Assembly: GCA_948099385.1 (NCBI GenBank)
Contig: CANUEZ040000024.1
Coordinates: forward strand, 23,967,001 to 24,031,000
From: Fasciola hepatica
Lineage: Eukaryota; Platyhelminthes; Trematoda; Plagiorchiida; Fasciolidae
DNA length: 64,000 nucleotides
Reading direction: 5' to 3'
Each line of letters starts with the position of its first letter. Within the stretch, counting starts at the first letter, position 1. Under the pieces are notes generated by a model. That model was given only the letters and a program-made list of their open reading frames with translations, did not search any database and was not told the DNA's origin. A program made the translations under genes and the position numbers. This document shows, piece by piece, positions 1-12,311 of this stretch.

Positions 1-570
1 GATGAGCAGAGAAATAGGCATCTTCTGTTCGTCAGTAATTTCGTGGTTATTAAGAAAGGTAAGTAAATTTACGAAGCAGCAATTTCCGAGTCAGTAATGG
101 TATTGTTCACTATGGAATTTTTGTGAAATCACTACTGAAATGACATTCGGAATATTTGGAATTTAAAAAAATGGAGAAGTACTACTCGACAAGGTCGCAC
201 AGTAGAAGGAATCTTCGAAGGATGATTTACGGTTCGCAGTGAGAAAAGCTTTGTTTACTTGTATAGACTCCCCGAAGAAACCTACAGACCTAATCACGTG
301 ATGTCAAAGATCTGTCACCTCTATGTGTTAGGAGAAAAATATGCTTACTGCTAACGTATCATCAGACGATCCAGTTGGTCTACGGGCCAGACTGAAGGTG
401 AAATGAATAACTTAAAAAGACCTTCTGATGAAAAGGCTAGTGTGTACAATTCTATCAGACCTGTGATGCATTCGTATTTTGCCCTGGTGGAAATTCGTTT
501 ACCGGATATTTCCATGGCAAAACTGAGCATCAGTTGCGATACGACTTGTCAAGTGTCTTAGCGAATGACA
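1..570. other. Unannotated left flank
   Basis: I see no coding region, RNA gene or repeat that I recognise in this AT-rich stretch. It is the left flank of the Penelope-like array. Its last bases, GAATGA at 563-568, recur just beyond the right end of the array. Confidence 0.6.
563..568. repeat. Candidate target-site duplication, left
   Basis: GAATGA lies two bases left of the point where the two 8029-bp units start to match. The same hexamer occurs at 16629-16634, directly after the second unit. Penelope-like elements make short target duplications of variable length, so this fits insertion of the whole array as one block. Six bases is short enough for chance. Confidence 0.45.
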
Positions 571-1041
571 GCTTCAGTAAGCAATACGGTGTGTTAAGGA
601 GATTGCAAATATTTTAGGTGAATTCAGGGAATGACTTGGCTGTTACAATCTGTATCAGCATTATTTCGAATAGGGCAGTTCGAGATTAAAAAAGGAAGAT
701 AAGTCAGAAATTCTTTGTTTCTACAGCTCGATTATAAAAAAGGCTTATGCTGCGGAACATTGATTGCGAGACTGAGTGCCACATCACCGGTGACGTTGAG
801 TAGTTCGGAAAACGAATGCGTCAAACGAGGAGCCACCAAACAACAAACAAATCACCCATTGGGTAAATTCCGATAAATCTGGGACAAGCTGTCGAACGGG
901 CTGCCATAAGAACACGGTATTGAATAACATTTAGTGATGGTTAGTTTCAGGTTTCACCCCAGAGAAAAGTAAACATAAAGTCATTTGTGCATAAAGAGTG
1001 TGCGTGCATGCATCCCTCAAAAAAGTCCAGAGAGGACTACC

Positions 1042-1097
1042 GGATCGGTATAACTTATGAGTGGAAACAACCGCGAACGGGCCGTAAGATTCCGTGA
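1042..1097 (+). ncRNA. Hammerhead ribozyme relic (unit 1, head)
   Basis: The sequence reads CTTATGA, a four-pair stem II (GTGG/CCGC, one wobble) with loop AAACAA, then GAA. It aligns with the intact hammerhead at 38047-38103, but the core is broken: G5 is T, one A of GAAA is lost, and the GTC cleavage triplet reads GCC. It should not cleave. It ends beside the outer end of the left inverted arm (1089), so the arm boundary falls about six bases from the expected cleavage point near 1083. Confidence 0.6.
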
Positions 1098-3441
1098 ATA
1101 TATGTTCATCCATCTGTAGATACTACTTGTATCAAGCAATGCTATTGGATATGCAGTTTGAAAAACAGCACAAAGCAACAACATCCATATCGGAGTTATA
1201 CAGACTGACGTAAATGTCTTCATTACAAGAAGTGAAAACAAATCGTTTTTTGTTTTCTAAATCCAATCCATTGGCTTTTGTCCGAGAAATAGAATTTTCC
1301 ACGCAAAATTTACGGGACAAAGTCAACCGACATTACGGTCAACAGTAGCGTTCAACCTTTGAGTGATTCATTATCAAAAACGCGTTATTGGGATTGGATT
1401 CACCATGATTTTTGGCGGCGCGCAGTACCTTTTAGAGATGATTAAAAGGCCACTAGCACTGCCAGATGAAAAGAACACCATTTCTAGTCTGTCTGCTTTG
1501 GAATAACTCCCAGAAATACCAACCTCTTATTCGTTATACGTGTCATTTACACCTTCTCTTCTTGTAATTGAGATTCTTTGTTTCCCCAATACTTGTCTTT
1601 TACCGCTACCAAGGTAGAACATTTAGGTTTCTGGAGTCAGTATTTATCCTTTGTCTTAATTCCTTCGGGATGGTTTTGAAGATTGTGACTTTATTTTGTC
1701 GACATAAGGGCTTATTTATCTCTTCTACAGGGACACATATTATTCGAAGTGCGCCGTCACGACTATCAGTATTGGGATTCCAGTGTCGGTTAGTTCTTTA
1801 CAGACTGATGGTGCACATCTTTTCGATAGTAACAAGGATAGAGAGAGTTTCATTCTAGATTTGTATGTCGTGTGCGTTCTGAAGTTCAGAAACATCGGCG
1901 AGTGAACCTTTTCGGCGTGCATTACAATTCTACAGGCCCCTCGCATTACCACACAATCCAATTGACTATTATAAAACTCATGTCATGCTGTTTCATTTAC
2001 TGCACACCAACTTGTTGAGATTAGTCACGGCCACAAACATTTGGATCACTGAGACCACTCTAATAAGACAACCATATCGAAGGGAATTTCATCGCTGTTC
2101 ACAAAAACGCAAGTTCACTCATGAAACAGCATATACCAGGGACTCCTGAATACTTCGGTGACCTCAAATGTTCCTTTCAGGATTTAAATATCCTCCGAGG
2201 AACTATGATCGGCATCCACCATCATCTCGAGGGACCGATGTAGTTAACATCAATTGTACCTAACAGTTAGCTACTACGATTGATATCAGTAGCCAAACTG
2301 GAAATTCGGACGAATATTTGTAATCTATGCTGTTTAACAGGTGCACTGTATAGGGGAATTACAGCAATTTCATTGCTTTTTAATTCGAAGTTTTCCAAAG
2401 TACGGCAAGCTCAAAAGCATCTTTGATGTGGCTTACCACCACCTCCTGATACGGTTTTAATGGGAAGCCGAGATATTTTGCTAAATTGTAATTTCCACTG
2501 CGTGTGTATTCAATAATCGGGCGAATGGGTACATCCGGTCTGCGAATTTTTTGGCAGGCCGTAAAACCTCCCAGGTTGATTCGTTTCTGGTGTCAACGAA
2601 AACCACAAAATCATCCAAATTTCTACTTCAAGCCGGAGAGGTTCTTGCGCGCTTGGGTTCTCGCTCTTTTTCTCTCTATTCTTTAAGAGCTCGGACACCT
2701 CTGATTCATAGTATAATCTACTCAGAACAACTATGACATTCTCCTTGTCGGCTTTTGTGATATGGATTGAAGAATCCTGTTTTAAATTTTCCAGTGCCTT
2801 TTTCTTGCAGATATGATATTTGGTGTAATCAGTTGCTGGTTCTTAGGAATGTTTGTGCTCTTGAGCTGCCCTGGTCCTCGCTCCACCCTACAACAGGCTA
2901 AAGACCAGGTGAAAACTGACATAATACGTGAGGAATAACCCACATCAGGTCTCGATTAAAACCCGGATTACATTTTTTTTCTTCCTTTTTTATTTCACCA
3001 TTAATTCGTATCACTTCCTATTTGTGTAATTGTTCCAGTTCCTTAACTTGTCGTAATATATATTGTAATGTAATAGCATGAGTATGAATCCCTGAAAACG
3101 AGCTTTTTCGCCAGTCTGTTTTCTGGGAATGTTACACATCCCTAGTCTAGCTAGATCGGCATTTTCTTCGGTCAGATTTGATAAAGCTTGTTCCAGTGCA
3201 AGCACAACTCCCTCAATCATCAGAAGCTTTGTGTGAAGATAGAAATTCAGACCTTTTTGTGGTTGTTATAATTCAGTGGATGTCAGAAATCTATTGGATG
3301 GGTTTCCAACGAGACTTTCGGTATTTGTGATGATTGGTTTTCTGGCTTTTTCTTCCGCTTCTCTCCCGGCCGTATTTTGAAATGTTGACTGGGCAAACAT
3401 GCGCTGTTTTCATGATTGACATGTTTTAACAGAAAGCAAAA
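1089..3441 (-). pseudogene. PLE reverse transcriptase N-terminal region, left arm, unit 1
   Basis: Read on -, this 2353-bp arm is the reverse complement of 5079-7431, with only a few mismatches (paired positions sum to 8520). It therefore encodes the same broken Penelope RT N-terminal half described for the right arm, including the segment with FYGLPK. Fixed differences from the right arm include the CTCC/GTCC change near 2190 and an A/G change near 3360. The inner end (3441) abuts the GIY-YIG segment on the opposite strand. Stops and frameshifts rule out a product. Confidence 0.75.
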
Positions 3442-3976
3442 AAAGAATGTGACTTTAATTAGAATTCCAAACAGATCAGGCACTTCTGAGGCAAACAGAA
3501 AGATCTTCGGAGACTTCAGTATCTATACGTTCTTCCCCGTGGATAATACGCCACCTTACAAAGCTAAAGATCCAGTCAGCCTGCAAGGCCAAAACAACTG
3601 CATCTATGAAATCAGTCCTAAGGAATACATGGCTGAATATATCGGACAAACCCGTAGAAAAATGAAGATCAGAATAACAGAACATAAAAGAAAAGAAAAA
3701 TGCAAATCTTCTGACAAGACAGCCCTAGCAAAAATGGAACGATACTCAGCGACCGCTCTTTACTATATAGTAGAGGGTCACAGCGTAGATTACCAAAATA
3801 CCAATACACTCCAACTCGGATTCAGAAAGTGCACTGGGCTCAAGTATACTGAAGCTCTGTCAATAAGCACCAACTCGGCATGTGTCAACTGCGATGACGG
3901 GGTAGAGATTTTCGAGCTTTGGACAGCCCAAACCTCGCTGGCGAATAGGCATCTTAAAGGTCACAGTGCCGGTTGA
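3442..3976 (+). pseudogene. PLE GIY-YIG endonuclease domain, unit 1
   Basis: The open frame runs from inside the arm to a stop at 3976 and has no convincing ATG start. The first ~60 residues resemble the RT-EN linker of Penelope-like elements (GTSEANRKIF ... AKDP). The GIY-YIG nuclease core follows: CIYEI near 3598, YIGQT near 3637, the catalytic-Arg helix RITEHKR, then EGHSVDY, a TEALSI segment carrying the metal-ligand Glu, and a closing Asn-rich turn with ELW. In PLEs this domain nicks target DNA for target-primed reverse transcription. Here it is cut off from any RT on its own strand and is joined to an inverted RT arm, so it is a displaced 3' end. The reading frame is intact, which is notable beside the decayed RT. 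Confidence 0.82.
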
Positions 3977-4282
3977 TCTCGTCACCATCGATGCGTACGG
4001 TGTGAAAGACAACGAATCACTCACCTGCCACACAAATGAAGGTACATACACCCACTGGTGCACACACAACCAAATATCCGTTGACATGCGGACTTTCTCA
4101 GAGTCCTTTGGTTGCGAAATTGCAGTGAGAAAGGTTATCCACGGTAACAGAAGCATTGGCGAATTATATCTACCAACAACTCTGTTATTAGCATTATAAC
4201 TTTCAAAATAAAATAACAAATGGAGCATCAAATTTTCGATGCACTCTGCGCATTGCATTGTAATGTAGCCTGATTTCTACCC
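3977..4282 (+). other. PLE 3' untranslated-like segment
   Basis: This follows the GIY-YIG stop. About 130 bases (near 4065-4200) match, at clearly lower identity, the stretch 7445-7590 just outside the right arm. Shared blocks include CAACCAAATATCC, GACTTTCTCA and TTGGCGAATTA. Two diverged copies of the same PLE 3' region therefore sit in each unit, one after EN and one after the right arm. Confidence 0.45.
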
Positions 4283-4646
4283 TGTTGTTAGGTTCCTTGT
4301 TTTTCTCTCTCTGTAACTCGCAAGCAACCATCATTCAGGCTTTCAAAGTATCCATTTCCCAGGAAAATTAACTTCACCGTGGCTAGTTCATTATCCAGAG
4401 TATCGACTGAGTCCAGTCTTCTTACTCTACTAATGACGTAATAAATTGAGCTTCGTTTACTCTGCAACGGCGAAGACTATGGTGGTTGACGTACTGTTCT
4501 GTCCACATTTTCTTTCTGTGAACGCAACCTTTCCGAGGTCCGTCTTTGCGCCATGATAGTAAAATATCAAGAAAAGCCAACCCCTGGCCATACTCCATCT
4601 CTAACGTGGAACGAATGTTCTTATGAGCCGACTTAATCAGGATCAC
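4283..4646 (-). pseudogene. PLE reverse transcriptase C-terminal region, unit 1
   Basis: Read on -, the frame gives LEMEYGQGLAFLDILLSW, followed by KDG and WTEQYVNHHS. This is the typical post-catalytic segment of Penelope RTs (an FLD(V/I)L block, then a YRKPTWT..Y.N.HS-like block). A short frameshifted continuation reaches about 4283. It lies 5' of the left arm on the same strand, so the RT C-terminal part precedes the N-terminal part. The domain order is permuted, as at the junction of two tandem copies. Confidence 0.7.
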
Positions 4647-5078
4647 CGACTATTCCCGCGAAAACAGTTCGTAAGAAACCTTGTCCTCCAGAGGCTGCCG
4701 TGTTTGAATTGCTCACGCTCAACGTGGTGATCGGAACTCAAACTCCCCAGATTACTATCTCCATTTGAGCGGCCTTGGTATACACAATCACAGACGCACT
4801 CCCCAACCTAGTCTATCACCTCTTAAAAATGTAACACCCTAACGTCAACAATCAATATTCCTACCTCCCAATATTATTCCCGCGGTATTATGATGTGCTA
4901 TAACTAGGCAGTAGATGGAAAACTGAAAGCAAACTCGTTCGTAAATCCTTGTTCCTCCAGTGAACCTATGAAGACTGCTTACTCACCTGACATAATAATT
5001 CCTGTTTACAGTAAACATCGATGTTTACATGAATTACAGCCTGTTGTACAGCTTCTAGCAGCCGTCAAAATATTCATC

Positions 5079-7431
5079 TTTTGCTTTCTGTTAAAACATG
5101 TCAATCATGAAAACAGCGCATGTTTGCCCAGTCAACATTTCAAAATACGGCCGGGAGAGAGGCGGAAGAAAAAGCCAGAAAACCAATCATCACAAATACC
5201 GAAAGTCTCGTTGGAAACCCATCCAATAGATTTCTGACATCCACTGAATTATAACAACCACAAAAAGGTCTGAATTTCTATCTTCACACAAAGCTTCTGA
5301 TGATTGAGGGAGTTGTGCTTGCACTGGAACAAGCTTTATCAAATCTGACCGAAGAAAATGCCGATCTAGCTAGACTAGGGATGTGTAACATTCCCAGAAA
5401 ACAGACTGGCGAAAAAGCTCGTTTTCAGGGATTCATACTCATGCTATTACATTACAATATATATTACGACAAGTTAAGGAACTGGAACAATTACACAAAT
5501 AGTAAGTGATACGAATTAATGGTGAAATAAAAAAGGAAGAAAAAAAATGTAATCCGGGTTTTAATCGAGACCTGATGTGGGTTATTCCTCACGTATTATG
5601 TCAGTTTTCACCTGGTCTTTAGCCTGTTGTAGGGTGGAGCGAGGACCAGGGCAGCTCAAGAGCACAAACATTCCTAAGAACCAGCAACTGATTACACCAA
5701 ATATCATATCTGCAAGAAAAAGGCACTGGAAAATTTAAAACAGGATTCTTCAATCCATATCACAAAAGCCGACAAGGAGAATGTCATAGTTGTTCTGAGT
5801 AGATTATACTATGAATCAGAGGTGTCCGAGCTCTTAAAGAATAGAGAGAAAAAGAGCGAGAACCCAAGCGCGCAAGAACCTCTCCGGCTTGAAGTAGAAA
5901 TTTGGATGATTTTGTGGTTTTCGTTGACACCAGAAACGAATCAACCTGGGAGGTTTTACGGCCTGCCAAAAAATTCGCAGACCGGATGTACCCATTCGCC
6001 CGATTATTGAATACACACGCAGTGGAAATTACAATTTAGCAAAATATCTCGGCTTCCCATTAAAACCGTATCAGGAGGTGGTGGTAAGCCACATCAAAGA
6101 TGCTTTTGAGCTTGCCGTACTTTGGAAAACTTCGAATTAAAAAGCAATGAAATTGCTGTAATTCCCCTATACAGTGCACCTGTTAAACAGCATAGATTAC
6201 AAATATTCGTCCGAATTTCCAGTTTGGCTACTGATATCAATCGTAGTAGCTAACTGTTAGGTACAATTGATGTTAACTACATCGGTCCCTCGAGATGATG
6301 GTGGATGCCGATCATAGTTCCTCGGACGATATTTAAATCCTGAAAGGAACATTTGAGGTCACCGAAGTATTCAGGAGTCCCTGGTATATGCTGTTTCATG
6401 AGTGAACTTGCGTTTTTGTGAACAGCGATGAAATTCCCTTCGATATGGTTGTCTTATTAGAGTGGTCTCAGTGATCCAAATGTTTGTGGCCGTGACTAAT
6501 CTCAACAAGTTGGTGTGCAGTAAATGAAACAGCATGACATGAGTTTTATAATAGTCAATTGGATTGTGTGGTAATGCGAGGGGCCTGTAGAATTGTAATG
6601 CACGCCGAAAAGGTTCACTCGCCGATGTTTCTGAACTTCAGAACGCACACGACATACAAATCTAGAATGAAACTCTCTCTATCCTTGTTACTATCGAAAA
6701 GATGTGCACCATCAGTCTGTAAAGAACTAACCGACACTGGCATCCCAATACTGATAGTCGTGACGGCGCACTTCGAATAATATGTGTCCCTGTAGAAGAG
6801 ATAAATAAGCCCTTATGTCGACAAAATAAAGTCACAATCTTCAAAACCATCCCGAAGGAATTAAGACAAAGGATAAATACTGACTCCAGAAACCTAAATG
6901 TTCTACCTTGGTAGCGGTAAAAGACAAGTATTGGGGAAACAAAGAATCTCAATTACAAGAAGAGAAGGTGTAAATGACACGTATAACGAATAAGAGGTTG
7001 GTATTTCTGGGAGTTATTCCAAAGCAGACAGACTAGAAATGGTGTTCTTTTCATCTGGCAGTGCTAGTGGCCTTTTAATCATCTCTAAAAGGTACTGCGC
7101 GCCGCCAAAAATCATGGTGAATCCAATCCCAATAACGCGTTTTTGATAATGAATCACTCAAAGGTTGAACGCTACTGTTGACCGTAATGTCGGTTGACTT
7201 TGTCCCGTAAATTTTGCGTGGAAAATTCTATTTCTCGGACAAAAGCCAATGGATTGGATTTAGAAAACAAAAAACGATTTGTTTTCACTTCTTGTAATGA
7301 AGACATTTACGTCAGTCTGTATAACTCCGATATGGATGTTGTTGCTTTGTGCTGTTTTTCAAACTGCATATCCAATAGCATTGCTTGATACAAGTAGTAT
7401 CTACAGATGGATGAACATATATTCACGGAAT
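5079..7431 (+). pseudogene. PLE reverse transcriptase N-terminal region, right arm, unit 1
   Basis: The conserved Penelope N-terminal block NRFLTSTEL*QPQKGLNF (near 5230-5280) carries a stop. It is followed by an acidic segment (LALEQALSNLTEENADLARLG), then ADKENVIVVLSRLYYESE (5764-5823). Next comes FYGLPK (near 5953) and, after a one-base frame change, RPIIEYTRSGNYNLAKYL (5990-6060). These match RT0 to RT2 of Penelope RTs. Beyond about 6120 the frame decays, and I could not place the catalytic aspartates. The arm is a near-perfect inverted copy of 1089-3441. Confidence 0.78.
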
Positions 7432-8599
7432 GACGCATGCAACCATACAACCAAATATCCTTCGACTTGTAGACTTTCTCACCTGGTTATTGGTTGTAAA
7501 TTTTCCCTGGAATGTTTATCCATGGTAAACGAATCGTTGGCGAATTACTTCCACGAGCGTAGGTTTTATTGCCAATATAACTTTCACGATAAATTTCATT
7601 TCCTTTCGAATGCGGTACATCCCCGAGGACAATGAACAGACGTCTCAGATGTATATTGGTTAAACACTCCTCAAAGTAGTTGCGCATTTTACATCCTTCT
7701 ATACCAGTTCTCCCAATACCGATGAAGGACAGCCTACCGATTTAAATGACGTTCCGTTTTTACCATTTCACTTGCTTCTGTGAGACAACTTACATCGGCC
7801 ATACCACCATGCACCTGACCGATCAAATTGGAGAAAACTGCCCAACTTGACTCAGTCGGGAACCGATAGTGGCAGGTTCAAGTGTGACTGCTATACACTC
7901 GGCTGAAATGAATCACACAGCGGATGCACGCGGATCGTTCCGTCCGACCTACTCAATTACCGTGGTCCAGACTAGAATTTTCAATGTTAGATCAAGTATT
8001 TCATCGATCACCGCTCGAAGCTACAGCGAACTCGGAAACCTAGTAAATTTAGGGGAAAACTGAGATTCAAGCGTCCATGGAATAATCAAAATATGCATAC
8101 CAACCGGTGAAAACTAGTTGCAATTAGAGCACAACGGTCGATTAGCGGACATAGCTTTGTGACATCGAACAAAATACACACTGGCTAGAGATATGTAAGG
8201 GTTCACGGGATGAAAAACTAAATTAATTTTGATGAGTGTTTTAACACGAAATTTCTCAATCACCTCCAAACTACTACAGATACCTTTCGATAAAGATCAG
8301 TTGGTAGAGGAAATATATTTGTTCAAGTGACCGATTCAGTGTCTGTACACGAAGTGAATGAACTTAGAATGCAAACTGCATATGAATTGTTAGTATTCAC
8401 GTGGTCTTTACTCAGGCGTGCTTAAGCCTTATTTCGGTTGATACTTGAGGTGGTAACAAGATGTTATTCCGTTGTAATTATCGGCAGTGAATGAATCATA
8501 ATTTTGTGGAAGTCTTAAATGGGCCAAAAGGATCGATAAGAACCACGCAAATTTACACACAAAAAACAGTACTGGTCATTCATCTAGAATAATCCCTTT
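7432..8599. other. PLE unit 1 tail
   Basis: No intact coding region is seen. The first ~160 bases are a diverged copy of the sequence after the GIY-YIG domain. A hammerhead-like core lies at 8225-8260. The tail runs directly into the head of unit 2 at 8600. Confidence 0.5.
8225..8260 (+). ncRNA. Hammerhead-like core relic (unit 1, tail)
   Basis: TTGATGA (8229-8235) is followed by a perfect four-pair stem II (GTGT/ACAC, loop TTTA) and GAAA (8248-8251), which is the hammerhead order. C3 is replaced by T and no good stem III or cleavage triplet follows, so it should be inactive. Its position inside a PLE supports a ribozyme origin. Confidence 0.45.
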
Positions 8600-9070
8600 G
8601 CTTCAGTAAGCAATACGGTGTGTTAAGGAGATTGCAAATATTTTAGGTGAATTCAGGGAATGACTTGGCTGTTACAATCTGTATCAGCATTATTTCGAAT
8701 AGGGCAGTTCGAGATTAAAAAAGGAAGATAAGTCAGAAATTCTTTGTTTCTACAGCTCGATTATAAAAAAGGCTTATGCTGCGGAACATTGATTGCGAGA
8801 CTGAGTGCCACATCACCGGTGACGTTGAGTAGTTCGGAAAACGAATGCGTCAAACGAGGAGCCACCAAACAACAAACAAATCACCCATTGGGTAAATTCC
8901 GATAAATCTGGGACAAGCTGTCGAACGGGCTGCCATAAGAACACGGTATTGAATAACATTTAGTGATGGTTAGTTTCAGGTTTCACCCCAGAGAAAAGTA
9001 AACATAAAGTCATTTGTGCATAAAGAGTGTGCGTGCATGCATCCCTCAAAAAAGTCCAGAGAGGACTACC

Positions 9071-9126
9071 GGATCGGTATAACTTATGAGTGGAAACAAC
9101 CGCGAACGGGCCGTAAGATTCCGTGA
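9071..9126 (+). ncRNA. Hammerhead ribozyme relic (unit 2, head)
   Basis: Copy at +8029 of the relic at 1042-1097, with the same broken core (CTTATGA, GAA, GCC). Confidence 0.58.
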
Positions 9127-11470
9127 ATATATGTTCATCCATCTGTAGATACTACTTGTATCAAGCAATGCTATTGGATATGCAGTTTGAAAAACAGCAC
9201 AAAGCAACAACATCCATATCGGAGTTATACAGACTGACGTAAATGTCTTCATTACAAGAAGTGAAAACAAATCGTTTTTTGTTTTCTAAATCCAATCCAT
9301 TGGCTTTTGTCCGAGAAATAGAATTTTCCACGCAAAATTTACGGGACAAAGTCAACCGACATTACGGTCAACAGTAGCGTTCAACCTTTGAGTGATTCAT
9401 TATCAAAAACGCGTTATTGGGATTGGATTCACCATGATTTTTGGCGGCGCGCAGTACCTTTTAGAGATGATTAAAAGGCCACTAGCACTGCCAGATGAAA
9501 AGAACACCATTTCTAGTCTGTCTGCTTTGGAATAACTCCCAGAAATACCAACCTCTTATTCGTTATACGTGTCATTTACACCTTCTCTTCTTGTAATTGA
9601 GATTCTTTGTTTCCCCAATACTTGTCTTTTACCGCTACCAAGGTAGAACATTTAGGTTTCTGGAGTCAGTATTTATCCTTTGTCTTAATTCCTTCGGGAT
9701 GGTTTTGAAGATTGTGACTTTATTTTGTCGACATAAGGGCTTATTTATCTCTTCTACAGGGACACATATTATTCGAAGTGCGCCGTCACGACTATCAGTA
9801 TTGGGATGCCAGTGTCGGTTAGTTCTTTACAGACTGATGGTGCACATCTTTTCGATAGTAACAAGGATAGAGAGAGTTTCATTCTAGATTTGTATGTCGT
9901 GTGCGTTCTGAAGTTCAGAAACATCGGCGAGTGAACCTTTTCGGCGTGCATTACAATTCTACAGGCCCCTCGCATTACCACACAATCCAATTGACTATTA
10001 TAAAACTCATGTCATGCTGTTTCATTTACTGCACACCAACTTGTTGAGATTAGTCACGGCCACAAACATTTGGATCACTGAGACCACTCTAATAAGACAA
10101 CCATATCGAAGGGAATTTCATCGCTGTTCACAAAAACGCAAGTTCACTCATGAAACAGCATATACCAGGGACTCCTGAATACTTCGGTGACCTCAAATGT
10201 TCCTTTCAGGATTTAAATATCCTCCGAGGAACTATGATCGGCATCCACCATCATCTCGAGGGACCGATGTAGTTAACATCAATTGTACCTAACAGTTAGC
10301 TACTACGATTGATATCAGTAGCCAAACTGGAAATTCGGACGAATATTTGTAATCTATGCTGTTTAACAGGTGCACTGTATAGGGGAATTACAGCAATTTC
10401 ATTGCTTTTTAATTCGAAGTTTTCCAAAGTACGGCAAGCTCAAAAGCATCTTTGATGTGGCTTACCACCACCTCCTGATACGGTTTTAATGGGAAGCCGA
10501 GATATTTTGCTAAATTGTAATTTCCACTGCGTGTGTATTCAATAATCGGGCGAATGGGTACATCCGGTCTGCGAATTTTTTGGCAGGCCGTAAAACCTCC
10601 CAGGTTGATTCGTTTCTGGTGTCAACGAAAACCACAAAATCATCCAAATTTCTACTTCAAGCCGGAGAGGTTCTTGCGCGCTTGGGTTCTCGCTCTTTTT
10701 CTCTCTATTCTTTAAGAGCTCGGACACCTCTGATTCATAGTATAATCTACTCAGAACAACTATGACATTCTCCTTGTCGGCTTTTGTGATATGGATTGAA
10801 GAATCCTGTTTTAAATTTTCCAGTGCCTTTTTCTTGCAGATATGATATTTGGTGTAATCAGTTGCTGGTTCTTAGGAATGTTTGTGCTCTTGAGCTGCCC
10901 TGGTCCTCGCTCCACCCTACAACAGGCTAAAGACCAGGTGAAAACTGACATAATACGTGAGGAATAACCCACATCAGGTCTCGATTAAAACCCGGATTAC
11001 ATTTTTTTTCTTCCTTTTTTATTTCACCATTAATTCGTATCACTTACTATTTGTGTAATTGTTCCAGTTCCTTAACTTGTCGTAATATATATTGTAATGT
11101 AATAGCATGAGTATGAATCCCTGAAAACGAGCTTTTTCGCCAGTCTGTTTTCTGGGAATGTTACACATCCCTAGTCTAGCTAGATCGGCATTTTCTTCGG
11201 TCAGATTTGATAAAGCTTGTTCCAGTGCAAGCACAACTCCCTCAATCATCAGAAGCTTTGTGTGAAGATAGAAATTCAGACCTTTTTGTGGTTGTTATAA
11301 TTCAGTGGATGTCAGAAATCTATTGGATGGGTTTCCAACGAGACTTTCGGTATTTGTGATGATTGGTTTTCTGGCTTTTTCTTCCGCTTCTCTCCCGGCC
11401 GTATTTTGAAATGTTGACTGGGCAAACATGCGCTGTTTTCATGATTGACATGTTTTAACAGAAAGCAAAA
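9118..11470 (-). pseudogene. PLE RT N-terminal region, left arm, unit 2
   Basis: Copy at +8029 of the left arm. At the variable site near 9809 it carries the base found in the unit 1 right arm rather than in the unit 1 left arm. The same broken RT is encoded on -. Confidence 0.74.
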
Positions 11471-12005
11471 AAAGAATGTGACTTTAATTAGAATTCCAAA
11501 CAGATCAGGCACTTCTGAGGCAAACAGAAAGATCTTCGGAGACTTCAGTATCTATACGTTCTTCCCCGTGGATAATACGCCACCTTACAAAGCTAAAGAT
11601 CCAGTCAGCCTGCAAGGCCAAAACAACTGCATCTATGAAATCAGTCCTAAGGAATACATGGCTGAATATATCGGACAAACCCGTAGAAAAATGAAGATCA
11701 GAATAACAGAACATAAAAGAAAAGAAAAATGCAAATCTTCTGACAAGACAGCCCTAGCAAAAATGGAACGATACTCAGCGACCGCTCTTTACTATATAGT
11801 AGAGGGTCACAGCGTAGATTACCAAAACACCAATACACTCCAACTCGGATTCAGAAAGTGCACTGGGCTCAAGTATACTGAAGCTCTGTCAATAAGCACC
11901 AACTCGGCATGTGTCAACTGCGATGACGGGGTAGAGATTTTCGAGCTTTGGACAGCCCAAACCTCGCTGGCGAATAGGCATCTTAAAGGTCACAGTGCCG
12001 GTTGA
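11471..12005 (+). pseudogene. PLE GIY-YIG endonuclease domain, unit 2
   Basis: Copy of 3442-3976 with an identical predicted protein; one synonymous change was noted near 11827. The frame is open through CIYEI, YIGQT and the TEALSI block, and it has no start codon of its own. Confidence 0.82.
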
Positions 12006-12311
12006 TCTCGTCACCATCGATGCGTACGGTGTGAAAGACAACGAATCACTCACCTGCCACACAAATGAAGGTACATACACCCACTGATGCACACACAACC
12101 AAATATCCGTTGACATGCGGACTTTCTCAGAGTCCTTTGGTTGCGAAATTGCAGTGAGAAAGGTTATCCACGGTAACAGAAGCATTGGCGAATTATATCT
12201 ACCAACAACTCTGTTATTAGCATTATAACTTTCAAAATAAAATAACAAATGGAGCATCAAATTTTCGATGCACTCTGCGCATTGCATTGTAATGTAGCCT
12301 GATTTCTACCC

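Larger units (their letters stand above)
571..8599. mobile_element. Penelope-like element, tandem unit 1 (8029 bp)
   Basis: This is the first of two head-to-tail copies with a period of exactly 8029 bp; every landmark recurs at +8029. In order it holds: a head (571-1088) with a hammerhead relic; a left arm (1089-3441, PLE RT read on -); a spacer (3442-5078) with a GIY-YIG domain on + and an RT C-terminal piece on -; a right arm (5079-7431, inverted copy of the left arm, PLE RT read on +); and a tail (7432-8599) with a second hammerhead-like relic. RT plus a GIY-YIG endonuclease defines Penelope-like elements, which are known for partial tandem and inverted copies and for hammerhead ribozymes in their terminal repeats. 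All frames are broken, so the unit is not autonomous. Confidence 0.85.

Noticed and set aside
4968..5237. 89-codon frame at the right arm edge as a separate gene
   Set aside because: It runs from spacer into the PLE arm and is the PLE N-terminal region in one frame; not an independent gene.
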